Assembly (NCBI GenBank): GCA_021621525.1
Contig: JAJVUU010000021.1
Span: forward strand, 1-28,627
Length of the DNA: 28,627 nt
Direction: 5' to 3'
From: Caryophanales bacterium
GTDB taxonomy: Bacteria; Bacillota_I; Bacilli_A; RFN20; CAG-288
How positions within the stretch are numbered: position 1 is the stretch's first letter; each line of letters starts with the position of its first letter. Positions 1 to 7,738 of the stretch are shown here, piece after piece. The position numbers and the translations under genes are program-made. The notes under the pieces were generated by a model that searched no databases, was not told where the DNA came from, and worked only from the letters and a program-made list of their open reading frames with translations.

Positions 1-52
1 AAATAAAATATTACGATTCAAATTTATACTTTTATAGTATGCAGAAAAGACT

Positions 53-66
53 TGAATGCGCTTTCA
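53..66. promoter_or_regulatory. cre-like operator palindrome, copy 1
   Basis: TGAATGCGCTTTCA fits the CcpA cre consensus TGWNANCGNTNNCA at every fixed position. The same 14 bases recur upstream of the glycosidase cluster at 9185-9198. This copy overlaps the stop codon of the acetyltransferase gene, so it may serve a reverse-strand gene lying left of the window. It could be chance, or a site for another LacI-family regulator. Confidence 0.5.
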
Positions 67-738
67 GAAGGCTTCCCTGAATATAGCCGGGGCATCCTTG
101 CAATATTCCTGGATTCTCTTGAAGCAGTCAGCCAAAGGAAAGCCGTCGACCAAAGTGTGGGAAACGGTGATGTTCAGTGTAAGATGGTAGTGCCCGTCTG
201 CTTCAATCCTATATCTGTCCCAACAGATTCTAGGAACGCTAAGGGAGTCATAGTCCCCTGCCGGTGTCGGATGGGTCATTCCCTTGATGGACAAGACGGG
301 AATGCAGGTCGTATAGAGGACATTGGGAAGCTTGCAGATGGGAAACCTGTCAAGATCGTCGCTGATGGGAAGGTGCTTGACTTCCTTGATGGTATCTTCG
401 ACTCTCTTATAGAATTCCTTGAAATCCCAGGACATCGGGCACCCTGCATTTTGATAGATGCCAAAGTCGGTCATGACCGTGAACGTCGGTTCGATTTCAT
501 CATAGAGATATATCTTTCCCTTCTCTTCGCGCAGGCGCATCTCGGGAACGTCCTTGACAGCCTTCAGGATGATGAAGTAGAAATAAGGGAAAAAGGAATG
601 ATGTCTTTCCTTGGCTAGCCTTGCGATGGCATCGACATCGATGTCGACATCAAATCCGTAGGTCGGATCGGCAAACTTATGGAAGCAGAGGTATTGGTTT
701 CTCTTTGGATAGGTCTTTAAATCAATTTCGGTTTTCAT
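64..738 (-). CDS. chloramphenicol acetyltransferase (CAT) family protein
   Basis: This 224-residue protein has the length and layout of type A O-acetyltransferases, which act as cytosolic trimers and move acetyl from acetyl-CoA to a hydroxyl group. The HxxxDG signature is present as SHTLVDGFPLADCF, with catalytic His about residue 194 and the structural Asp four residues on. The N-terminal stretch with FPYFYFIILKAV and the NVLYTTCIPVLSIKG segment also fit the family. Many chromosomal CAT homologues do not confer chloramphenicol resistance, so resistance should not be assumed. The gene stands alone and divergent from the phosphate transporter. The ATG at 738 has no clear Shine-Dalgarno sequence in front of it. 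Confidence 0.85.
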   Translation of the reverse strand: MKTEIDLKTYPKRNQYLCFHKFADPTYGFDVDIDVDAIARLAKERHHSFFPYFYFIILKAVKDVPEMRLREEKGKIYLYDEIEPTFTVMTDFGIYQNAGCPMSWDFKEFYKRVEDTIKEVKHLPISDDLDRFPICKLPNVLYTTCIPVLSIKGMTHPTPAGDYDSLSVPRICWDRYRIEADGHYHLTLNITVSHTLVDGFPLADCFKRIQEYCKDAPAIFREAF

Positions 739-926
739 GATAAGACAATTGTAATGTTTTTGGATGAAAAAGCAATCTTGTCATGAAGCAGTTGGCCTTT
801 GAAAACACCAAATGCAAATAAAATATTTGTAAATAACGCCCTTTTTATACATTTTTTACGTTTGGTTGAAATGATTTTAAGTTTAGAGTTGATTATAAAA
901 AGGCCTGTCCGTAAAATAAATCCGTT

Positions 927-2606
927 ATGGAAACAGCAATATTGATAAAAGACATTCTGTTGATTGTCGGCGCCCTAGGTGCCTTTCTGGTCGGTATGGA
1001 AATCCTTCAGTCCGCAACGGAGAAGCTGGCAACGACCAGTCTGAAGAAACTGTTTGCCAAGACGAGTAAGAATCCTTTTGTCGGCATGGGTATTGGTACC
1101 CTTGCCACCATGATCATGCAATCTTCCGGTGCGACGACCGTCATGGTCGTTGGCTTTGTCAATGCCGGGGTCATGTCCTTGGCCCAGGCAACGGCCTACA
1201 TCATGGGAGCCAACATCGGTACGACCATCACGGCGCAGATCGTCGCGCTTGCCAACCTTCCGATTTCACAGGTCATGATTGCCTTGACCCTGGTCGGCGT
1301 GCTGATGAAGATGATCTTTGTCAAGAAACATGAGAAGGTCGCTGACTGCGGAACCCTCATCATCGGTCTCGGATTGCTGTTCCTGGGCTTGGAGGTGATG
1401 ACGTCATATATGAAGGATATCATCGACTCCAGTTCTTTGTTCAAAGATTTCCTGACTCGACTGGACAATCCTTTCCTGCTTCTTTTCATCGGCATCATCG
1501 CTACAGCTGCAGTCCAGTCTTCAAGTGCCATCACATCCATCGTCATCGCCATGGCGATGGCAGGTGCCGTCGTCGGTGGCGGGGGAAACGGTGTCCTGTT
1601 TTTGATCCTTGGAACCAATATCGGTTCCACGGCTACGGCTCTTCTTTCTGCCATCGGCTCTACGACAAACGGAAAAAGAGCGGCCGTCATCCACTTCTTA
1701 TTCAATGTCTTCGGCTCGATTCTCTTCTTCATTATCCTGATTCTCATCCCGAAGTTCAACGAAGAAACGTTCAACAAATGGTTTGCCGGAAGCCCTCAGA
1801 CAGCCATCGCCATGTTCCATACGTTCTTCAACGTCGTCTGCACCGTCATCTTCTTCCCCTTCATCAAGGTCTTTGTCAAACTTGCTACCCTCATCATTCC
1901 GGAAAAGAAGAATGGAGAGGAGAATGTCAACGATCTCATCGATGAACGCTTTTTGAAGAATACGGCCATCGCCTATGCCCAGGCTGTCCGCTATTATCAT
2001 CAGATTGCCAAGAAGGCTCTTATGGATCTGAACCTTGCCATCGATGCCTTTGTGAATCGTGATATCGGTAAGAAGCAGGAAATCGATGAAATACAGAATG
2101 ATGTCCTCCGCATGTCGAGGAATCTGACGGAATTCGTTGTCAAGATTCAGGCTTTAGGTGTTGCTGAGGAAGTCTATTCAAGGCTGAGCAAGATGCAGCT
2201 TGATATTGCCGACCTTATCCGTCTTACCGAAGTTGCTGACAACATCGCTGGTTATACCAACCATGAAGTAAACGAGAACCTTGTCTTTTCCGACGTGGTC
2301 TTCAAGCAGCTTTCCGAAATGAAGTCACTCTTGAACGAGCAGTTCAAGAACACTGAGCTCATCGTCGAGAATCCGTCCCTTGAACTTCTTGAGAAGACGA
2401 GCAAGGTCGAGGATGACATCGATAATCTGAGAACAAAGATGGTCAATGACCATATGGCAAGACTTTCCAGGGGCGAATGCAAGCCACAGAATTCCAATGT
2501 CTTTGTCAATCTTGTCGGAAATCTGGAACGTTGCGGTGACCATTTCAACTTCATCTGCGAAAGAGCCTGTTCCACCATCTCTGAGGCTACCAGTGCCCAC
2601 GCCTAA
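927..2606 (+). CDS. Na/phosphate cotransporter with PhoU-like C-terminus (NptA/YjbB type)
   Basis: This 559-residue membrane protein has the duplicated Na/Pi-cotransporter core followed by a cytosolic helical domain. The two repeats carry the QSS signatures MIMQSSGATTVM (near residue 65) and AAVQSSSAITSI (near residue 200), which form the phosphate and sodium site in this family. The last 200 residues are soluble and PhoU-like, with ILLQ-free long helices and the motif NLERCGDHFNFICERA. It should import phosphate with sodium. The ATG at 927 has no recognisable Shine-Dalgarno sequence; a TATAAA at 894-899 could be a -10 box, but no matching -35 box was found. Confidence 0.9.
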   Translation: METAILIKDILLIVGALGAFLVGMEILQSATEKLATTSLKKLFAKTSKNPFVGMGIGTLATMIMQSSGATTVMVVGFVNAGVMSLAQATAYIMGANIGTTITAQIVALANLPISQVMIALTLVGVLMKMIFVKKHEKVADCGTLIIGLGLLFLGLEVMTSYMKDIIDSSSLFKDFLTRLDNPFLLLFIGIIATAAVQSSSAITSIVIAMAMAGAVVGGGGNGVLFLILGTNIGSTATALLSAIGSTTNGKRAAVIHFLFNVFGSILFFIILILIPKFNEETFNKWFAGSPQTAIAMFHTFFNVVCTVIFFPFIKVFVKLATLIIPEKKNGEENVNDLIDERFLKNTAIAYAQAVRYYHQIAKKALMDLNLAIDAFVNRDIGKKQEIDEIQNDVLRMSRNLTEFVVKIQALGVAEEVYSRLSKMQLDIADLIRLTEVADNIAGYTNHEVNENLVFSDVVFKQLSEMKSLLNEQFKNTELIVENPSLELLEKTSKVEDDIDNLRTKMVNDHMARLSRGECKPQNSNVFVNLVGNLERCGDHFNFICERACSTISEATSAHA

Positions 2607-2699
2607 ATAAAGAAATCTTTTTGCTTTTTATGGATTTAGGGAGGATATGTCTTGTCGAATATGTTTTGAAGCAGCATGCTTCAGGAGGTTTGGTCTTAT

Positions 2700-3041
2700 A
2701 TGAAATGCCCTTATTGCAACGAAGAGATTGAAGATGGAGCATCGTTCTGTTCGAAGTGCGGAAAGAAACTCCCCGATGGGAACCAGGAAGACAAGAAAGG
2801 ATTCCGTGATCTTCTGTTCCTTGGTCTGAGCTGGGCTTTTATGGTTTCTCCCATCGTATCTCTTTGCCTTGCTACCTTCTGCTGTATCAGTTCCTATCCG
2901 GACAGTTCGAAGAACAGGGATTCCAGGGATGCCTTCATCCTTTCCATCCCTGCCATCGTATGTGCGGTCATCTTGCTTCTGTTCTCCATCATCCGGGTGA
3001 TTCAGACCATCCGCGAAGGAGGAATTCCAGGTCTTTCCTAA
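2700..3041 (+). CDS. zinc-ribbon membrane protein, function unknown
   Basis: A 113-residue protein that opens with a zinc ribbon using Cys3, Cys6, Cys17 and Cys20 (CPYC and CSKCG), followed by two predicted transmembrane helices around residues 40-60 and 80-100. I chose the ATG at 2700 because AGGAGG lies 12 bases upstream and the protein then begins directly at the ribbon; an in-frame ATG at 2676 lies before that ribosome site. Zinc-ribbon plus membrane-helix proteins are common in Bacillota and mostly uncharacterised. It is followed directly by a terminator, so it is probably monocistronic or read through from the transporter. Confidence 0.7.
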   Translation: MKCPYCNEEIEDGASFCSKCGKKLPDGNQEDKKGFRDLLFLGLSWAFMVSPIVSLCLATFCCISSYPDSSKNRDSRDAFILSIPAIVCAVILLLFSIIRVIQTIREGGIPGLS

Positions 3042-3066
3042 AGGTCTTCTCTGCAAGGCCTTTTTT
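3041..3066 (+). terminator. rho-independent terminator
   Basis: AAGGTC pairs with GGCCTT (one G-U pair) across a 10-base loop and is followed by a run of T. It starts at the stop codon of the zinc-ribbon gene. Confidence 0.7.
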
Positions 3067-3125
3067 CTTTCTTGTAGATAAGAATGCTTCTCAGGTATAA
3101 TGAAGGAAGTAAAGGGGAAACGTCT

Positions 3126-3830
3126 ATGAATGTCTATCAGCCTGAGTTCATTTCATCTCATCTGAAAGTAATCCTTCCTTTCTTCCTCCTTGTCTATCTT
3201 GCGATATCTGTCCTGGAAGTCATCTTTGCCTATCAGGAGAAGGAAAGATGGCGTAAAAGAGTCAAACCCTTCTGCCTTCTTTCGGCTGGCATCATGATGG
3301 CAGTCCTTTTTCCGACGGAATGGTTTCTTTATGCAGGATGCTTCTTTGGCATGATTGGAGACATCTTCCTCCTCTATAAGGATAGGAAGTGGTGTGTCTT
3401 ATATGGCATGGTGTCTTTCTTTTTGAACCATCTTTTTTATATCCTTGAAATCGGGAAATGCCTGGCCTTTGAAGGAAAATTGGATTCAGTCTTTTTTATA
3501 AGCATATCGATCGTTTGCTTCATCCTTCTTGTCTGTTCCTTCTTTGGCACCAGGAAGGTGCTTCATGTCGACTATGTCCTGACGGCCTTCGGATCCTTCT
3601 ATGTGACCATCCTGGTTATGGATTGCATCATGAACATGTTGGCATTTCTGATGCTGGGAGGATTTTTCATCTTTGGATTCTTTGGCCTTGTGTTGTTCAT
3701 CATCTCAGATTCCATCCTTTCCTATTCGATGTTCATCAAGGATTTTCCACGCAGGGATTTCTATATCATGTCTACTTATCTTCTGGCACAGCTGTTCTTT
3801 CTTTTTTCAATGACGTTTGTCCTTATTTGA
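3126..3830 (+). CDS. YhhN/TMEM86 family integral membrane protein
   Basis: This 234-residue protein is hydrophobic throughout, with about eight predicted membrane helices. Family marks seen are the Lys-Pro near the third helix (RVKPFCLL), GMIGDIFLL, the GMVSFFLNHLFYI helix with its conserved His, FIISDSILSY, and YLLAQLFFLFS at the end. The animal homologue TMEM86B is a lysoplasmalogenase; the bacterial role is not settled. The ATG at 3126 is preceded by AAGGGGA at a good distance, while the in-frame ATG at 3084 lies too close to the preceding terminator. No neighbour suggests a pathway. Confidence 0.8.
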   Translation: MNVYQPEFISSHLKVILPFFLLVYLAISVLEVIFAYQEKERWRKRVKPFCLLSAGIMMAVLFPTEWFLYAGCFFGMIGDIFLLYKDRKWCVLYGMVSFFLNHLFYILEIGKCLAFEGKLDSVFFISISIVCFILLVCSFFGTRKVLHVDYVLTAFGSFYVTILVMDCIMNMLAFLMLGGFFIFGFFGLVLFIISDSILSYSMFIKDFPRRDFYIMSTYLLAQLFFLFSMTFVLI

Positions 3831-3914
3831 AATCACTGATGGCAGAAATAATCAACGGAATGTATCGGAATGGTCAATATCTTTTCGAATGTTGTTGTCC
3901 CTATAAATTTATAG

Positions 3915-3943
3915 TGGATTTTTTGAAATGTAACCGCTATAAT
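3915..3943 (+). promoter_or_regulatory. promoter with overlapping cre-like site
   Basis: A perfect -10 TATAAT lies at 3938-3943, with a poor -35 (TGGATT, 3915-3920) at 17-base spacing. TGTAACCGCTATAA at 3929-3942 overlaps the -10 and differs from the cre consensus only at the penultimate base. A bound CcpA-type protein here would block transcription of the dehydrogenase gene. Confidence 0.5.
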
Positions 3944-3972
3944 GCCTCTAATTGTTTAAGGAGAACAAGAAT

Positions 3973-4941
3973 ATGGAACTTAAAAAGGTTGTTGTCGCCG
4001 GTGGCGGTGTCCTCGGAAGCCAGATTGCCTTTCAGGCAGCCTATTGTGGCTTTGATGTGACGATCTGGCTCAGAAGCGAGTCTAGCATCACCAGGACGAA
4101 GCCGAAGATCGATCATCTCAAGGAAACGTATCTTGAGGCGATTGAAAAGATGAAGGATGCCGATGAGAATTCTCCTCTTTGGTGCCGTGGCCTTGTCTTT
4201 GAAAACGGCTTTGACCATGACGATGCCGTCAAGAGAACGCTGGAAGCCTATTCCGGACTGAAGCTTGAACTTGACTTGAAGAAGGCCTGTGAAGATGCCG
4301 ATATCGTCATCGAATCCATGGCCGAGGACTGCAAGGCCAAGATCGACTTCTATAAGAAGCTTGCTCCTGTCCTTCCCAAGAAGACCATCCTTGTCACCAA
4401 TTCCTCTACGCTTCTTCCAAGTCAGTTTGCCAAGTTTACCGGAAGACCCAACATGTATCTTTCCTTGCACTTCGCCAATTCCATCTGGAAGAACAATACG
4501 GCTGAAGTCATGTCTCAGCCTGAGACTGAACAGAAGTACTTTGACGCTGTGATGCAGTTTGCCAGTGACATCCATATGATCGGACTTCCTGTCCTGAAGG
4601 AGAAGAACGGTTATCTTCTCAACTCTATGCTTGTCCCCTTCCTTCTTTCTGGATTGGATCTCTATGCCAACGGCATTTCTGATCCCAAGAGCATCGACAC
4701 GGCCTGGAAGAGGGGAACCGGTTCTCCCAAAGGCCCGTTTGAAATCTTTGATATCGTCGGTCTCAAGACTGCCTACAACATCGTCAGTCAGTATCAGAAG
4801 GTCCCTGGCTTCTTCTCGCCTCTTCTCAAGAAGATGATGATGCCTTATAATTTCAAAGCCATGGAAAAGATACTCAGCAAGTATATCGAGGAAGGAAAAC
4901 TCGGTACGTCTACCGGGGAAGGATTCTATAAGTATAAGTAA
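3973..4941 (+). CDS. 3-hydroxyacyl-CoA dehydrogenase family protein
   Basis: A 322-residue NAD-dependent oxidoreductase. The N-terminal Rossmann motif is GGGVLGSQIA (residues 9-18). IVIESMAED, TNSSTLLPS and LHFANSIWKN follow, with His166 at the place of the catalytic His in 3-hydroxyacyl-CoA dehydrogenases. The C-terminal 3HCDH domain shows NGYLLNSMLVPFLLSG and GPFEIFDIVGLKTAYNI. The substrate may be 3-hydroxybutyryl-CoA or another hydroxy acid: no thiolase, crotonase or acyl-CoA dehydrogenase gene is nearby, so a butyrate pathway is not supported by context, and the lambda-crystallin/L-gulonate dehydrogenase branch is an alternative. The start is the ATG nine bases after AAGGAG. Confidence 0.85.
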   Translation: MELKKVVVAGGGVLGSQIAFQAAYCGFDVTIWLRSESSITRTKPKIDHLKETYLEAIEKMKDADENSPLWCRGLVFENGFDHDDAVKRTLEAYSGLKLELDLKKACEDADIVIESMAEDCKAKIDFYKKLAPVLPKKTILVTNSSTLLPSQFAKFTGRPNMYLSLHFANSIWKNNTAEVMSQPETEQKYFDAVMQFASDIHMIGLPVLKEKNGYLLNSMLVPFLLSGLDLYANGISDPKSIDTAWKRGTGSPKGPFEIFDIVGLKTAYNIVSQYQKVPGFFSPLLKKMMMPYNFKAMEKILSKYIEEGKLGTSTGEGFYKYK

Positions 4942-4951
4942 AAAGAAAACC

Positions 4952-4980
4952 GCTGCAGGGAGACCTGCAGCATTTCTTTC
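4952..4980 (+). terminator. rho-independent terminator
   Basis: GCTGCAGG and CCTGCAGC form a perfect 8-bp stem with a GAGA tetraloop, followed by a T-rich tract (ATTTCTTTC). It ends the dehydrogenase transcript. Confidence 0.75.
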
Positions 4981-4986
4981 TCCTAA

Positions 4987-5006
4987 AAGTTAGAAATAGC
5001 TAACTT
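4987..5006. promoter_or_regulatory. palindromic operator candidate upstream of ZIP gene
   Basis: AAGTTAG and CTAACTT are perfect 7-base inverted arms separated by six bases. The palindrome ends five bases before the -35 box of the metal transporter. Its TTAG/CTAA half-sites resemble those of DtxR/MntR-type metalloregulators, which often control ZIP-class transporters. The regulator identity is inference. Confidence 0.5.
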
Positions 5007-5011
5007 AATTC

Positions 5012-5040
5012 TTGACATTCCCTTTTTCAGCTTCTACCAT
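5012..5040 (+). promoter_or_regulatory. sigma-A type promoter of the ZIP gene
   Basis: A perfect -35 TTGACA (5012-5017) is followed after exactly 17 bases by TACCAT (5035-5040), which matches four of six positions of the -10 consensus. It lies just upstream of the GGAGG ribosome site at 5060-5064. Confidence 0.65.
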
Positions 5041-5072
5041 TTACCTGAGATTGAATTTCGGAGGTAATGAAC

Positions 5073-5858
5073 ATGAATGCAGCAATGGTATCTGTCATAT
5101 CCCTTTCGATGATATTCTTGGCAACGACATTCGGATCGTCGCTTGTCTTTTTCTTCCGCAAGGGATTCTCTGACAAGGTCAGCAACATGATTCTTGGCTT
5201 TGCCGGAGGCATCATGGTCTCAGCTAGTTTCTTCGGTCTTCTTCTTCCTTCGATTGAGGAAAGCAAGGAGCTTTTTCCTGATTTCAGCTATCTTGCTCCG
5301 ATAGCAGGATTTCTGATTGGTGGAGTCTTGCTTTATATCCTGGACAAGGTGGTTCCCCACTTCCACAAGTCCACAGGTGTGGAAGAGGGAAGGGCATCTC
5401 CTCTAAGCAAGAACATCAAGTTCTTCCTTGCCGTGACCATGCACAATATTCCGGAAGGCTTGTCGGTCGGCTTTGCCTGCGGACTGGCCTTGAAGTCAGG
5501 AGAGGCTTCCCTGATTTCTTCCTGCCTGTCTCTGGCTATCGGCATCGCCATCCAGAACATTCCGGAAGGGGCTGCCGTTAGCATACCTTTGTTTTCCGAT
5601 GGCATGGGAAAGACGAAAAGCTTTCTCTTCGGAACGGCCAGCGGTGTCGTCGAACCTATCTTTGGCATATGCAGTCTCTTTTTGGCCCAGCTCAGCTTCA
5701 TCACGCCATGGCTTCTTGGCATCGCATGCGGAATGATGATCTATGTGACACTGGATGAGCTTCTTCCGGAATCCAGGAAAGGTGGGTATGAACACTACGG
5801 ACTTTGGGCATTTATGATTGGATTTGCCCTGATGATGGCCTTGGAGATTCTTCTTTGA
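5073..5858 (+). CDS. ZIP family metal transporter (ZupT-like)
   Basis: A 261-residue protein with about eight membrane helices. It carries both ZIP metal-site signatures, HNIPEG (His124) in helix four and QNIPEG (Gln161) in helix five, plus a Glu-Pro in GVVEPIFG. The second signature has Gln in place of the usual leading His, as in other ZupT/GufA-type members. A short His-containing loop (VVPHFHKS) lies between helices. It should import zinc or another divalent cation. I chose the ATG at 5073 because GGAGG is eight bases upstream; the ATG at 5067 is too close to it. The palindrome and promoter at 4987-5040 suggest metal-dependent control. Confidence 0.88.
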   Translation: MNAAMVSVISLSMIFLATTFGSSLVFFFRKGFSDKVSNMILGFAGGIMVSASFFGLLLPSIEESKELFPDFSYLAPIAGFLIGGVLLYILDKVVPHFHKSTGVEEGRASPLSKNIKFFLAVTMHNIPEGLSVGFACGLALKSGEASLISSCLSLAIGIAIQNIPEGAAVSIPLFSDGMGKTKSFLFGTASGVVEPIFGICSLFLAQLSFITPWLLGIACGMMIYVTLDELLPESRKGGYEHYGLWAFMIGFALMMALEILL

Positions 5859-5934
5859 AAATGGTACCATCTTCAAAATAAATCTTTCCATATGGACTTT
5901 ACATGTATAGAATATTTCTCCGTAGAGTACTGAT

Positions 5935-6846
5935 ATGGAAGAAAACGAGAACAAGAACGAGGAAAACCTCACCTTCTATACTGGAGACGAGGAAATCACC
6001 GAAGATACCAATATCGATATCGCAGATCATATCGAACTGGCGAAGGAAAAGAAATCCCACAATGCTTTCAAAAGATTGCTTTATCATCTGAGAATGGTTT
6101 TTTCCATTCGCGATGATGTGGCAAGCCATGAGGAAATCAAGGACAGGATCATGTCCGGAGGAAGGTTCCGTGGGACCAACATGGTCATCATGATCTGTGC
6201 CATTTTGATTGCTTCCGTCGGATTGAATACGAATTCCGTCGCCGTCATCATCGGTGCGATGCTGATATCTCCTCTGATGAACAGGATCATCGTTCTTTCC
6301 TATGGTACGGCAAGCAATGATTTTTACGCCCTGAAGAGAGGAGCCGGTGGCTTCTTTCTCCAGATTGTCATATCCATCGTCGTTTCGACGATATATTTTC
6401 TGATTTCTCCCATCAAGGAGCCGACGGAACAGATTCTTGCCAGGACATCCCCTAGCTTCTTTGATGTCATCATCGCTGTCTGTGGTGGTATTGCGGGCAT
6501 CATCGGCCAGACCAGGAAGGGACAGTATAACAACGTCATTCCCGGTGTTGCCATCGCTACGGCATTGATGCCACCTCTTTGTACGGTCGGCTTCTGTCTT
6601 GCCAATTCCAGATGGATAGAGATGGCCAATGCCTTCTATCTCTTCTTCGTCAACTTCTACTTCATCTATCTTTCAGCCGTCATCGTATTGAACATCCTTG
6701 AGATTCCTAAGGTCCGTGCCTTCACGGTCAGGGAGTGGAAGATGTCCAGGCTTCTGATGATCAGGAACACTATCATCGTCCTTGTTCCTCTTGTGATTCT
6801 CATGATTCTGACTTTCTTAGGATATCTTCCCTTGAGTGCAGGATAA
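5935..6846 (+). CDS. DUF389 family membrane protein
   Basis: A 303-residue protein with an acidic N-terminal tail of about 60 residues, then roughly six membrane helices. The family core is clear: NTNSVAVIIGAMLISPLMNRI, PSFFDVIIAVCGGIAGIIG, and NNVIPGVAIATALMPPLCTVG. The function of DUF389 is unknown; the repeated IGAMLISP and IATALMPP elements look like paired re-entrant or transport motifs. The ATG at 5935 lacks a Shine-Dalgarno sequence; TTTCCA and TAGAAT at 17-base spacing end about 20 bases before it, so the leader may be very short. Confidence 0.85.
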   Translation: MEENENKNEENLTFYTGDEEITEDTNIDIADHIELAKEKKSHNAFKRLLYHLRMVFSIRDDVASHEEIKDRIMSGGRFRGTNMVIMICAILIASVGLNTNSVAVIIGAMLISPLMNRIIVLSYGTASNDFYALKRGAGGFFLQIVISIVVSTIYFLISPIKEPTEQILARTSPSFFDVIIAVCGGIAGIIGQTRKGQYNNVIPGVAIATALMPPLCTVGFCLANSRWIEMANAFYLFFVNFYFIYLSAVIVLNILEIPKVRAFTVREWKMSRLLMIRNTIIVLVPLVILMILTFLGYLPLSAG

Positions 6847-6928
6847 AGGCAGGATTCCAGGTAGCCTGTGGTCCTACTTTTTTCAGTGGTGTTTTTTTGA
6901 TTTATGTTGTCATCATTTTGATATTTGG

Positions 6929-6947
6929 AAGGCCGGCAGGTCTTTTT
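6929..6947 (+). terminator. rho-independent terminator
   Basis: AAGGCC pairs with GGTCTT (one G-U) around a GGCA loop and runs into TTTTT. It lies about 80 bases after the DUF389 stop codon and isolates that gene from the two-component operon. It resembles the terminator at 3041-3066 in stem sequence. Confidence 0.6.
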
Positions 6948-7015
6948 CTGGTGGCTTTCTTTTTATGCTGTCTTTTGATAAGATATTGAGCCGATAGGCT
7001 TGTAAGAGGTTACAC

Positions 7016-7738
7016 ATCAATGATTCTAAAATCGCTATTGTCGAAGATGACAAGACTCAGCAGGAGAACAACATTTCCTTGCTGAAGAAATATGCCGAGC
7101 AGCACAACGCCGTCTTTTCCTTCTTCGTTTTCGACAATGCCTTTCTATTCCTTCAGGATTTTAAGCAAGGAACGTATGACATCGTCTTCATGGATATCAA
7201 CATGCCTGGCATCAATGGTCTGGATGCCGCCAAGGAGATGAGGCAGATCGATGGTGCCATCTCTTTGATCTTTGTGACAGACTTTGCCCAGTTTGCCATC
7301 CGTGGCTATGAGGTCGATGCCTATGATTTCATCTTCAAACCGGTCAACCTGGAACATCTGACCTTGAAGCTGGACCGCCTGATACCTTTCCTAATGAAGC
7401 GGAAGGAAGAAAAGAAGCTCAGGATCAAAACGGGTGGAGGAATCGTCGCCGTCAACCTCGACGATATCGTCTTCATCGAGGTGAAGTCCCATGATACCAT
7501 CATCCATACGCAAGGTGAGGAAAATCATGTAAGTATTCCCTTGAACCAATTGGAGAAGCTTCTTCCTCCCGAGCAGTTCTATCGGTCCAATCATTGCTAC
7601 ATCGTCAATATGAAATACATCAGCAGCGTGGAAACATTCGATGTCAAGATGGCTACGGGTGAAACCCTTCAGATTTCCCATCCGAAGAAGAAAGGTCTTC
7701 TGATGTCCATGATGAACTATCTCGGGGAGACGCTGTGA
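7016..7738 (+). CDS. LytTR family response regulator, probable non-AUG start
   Basis: A DNA-binding response regulator of about 240 residues. The receiver domain begins SKIAIVEDDKTQQ, giving the acidic pocket, with the phospho-acceptor Asp near residue 60 in FMDINMPGINGL and FVTDFAQFAIRGYEVDAYDFIFKPV at its end. The LytTR domain covers about residues 138-240 (IVAVNLDDIVFIEVKSHDTIIHT to SHPKKKGLLMSM). The frame is open from the stop at 6995-6997 but has no ATG, GTG or TTG before 7079, which is inside the receiver. ATC at 7016 lies six bases after AAGAGG and would give NDSKIAIVEDD. A sequencing or assembly error is the main alternative. It overlaps the kinase gene by one base. Confidence 0.85.
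   Translation: MNDSKIAIVEDDKTQQENNISLLKKYAEQHNAVFSFFVFDNAFLFLQDFKQGTYDIVFMDINMPGINGLDAAKEMRQIDGAISLIFVTDFAQFAIRGYEVDAYDFIFKPVNLEHLTLKLDRLIPFLMKRKEEKKLRIKTGGGIVAVNLDDIVFIEVKSHDTIIHTQGEENHVSIPLNQLEKLLPPEQFYRSNHCYIVNMKYISSVETFDVKMATGETLQISHPKKKGLLMSMMNYLGETL

Noticed and set aside
64..738. Chloramphenicol resistance gene
   Set aside because: The fold is CAT-like, but chromosomal relatives often act on other substrates and no resistance-element context is seen, so no resistance claim is made.
3973..4941. Butyrate or beta-oxidation operon
   Set aside because: Only one gene of such a pathway is present and it is monocistronic between its own promoter and terminator.
5859..5880. Palindrome ATGGTACCAT after the ZIP gene
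   Set aside because: A short palindrome without a T-tract; not convincing as a terminator or operator.
6894..6989. Short hydrophobic plus-strand frame (about 30 residues) after the DUF389 gene
   Set aside because: It has a TTG start without ribosome site and contains the terminator hairpin; hydrophobicity follows from T-richness.
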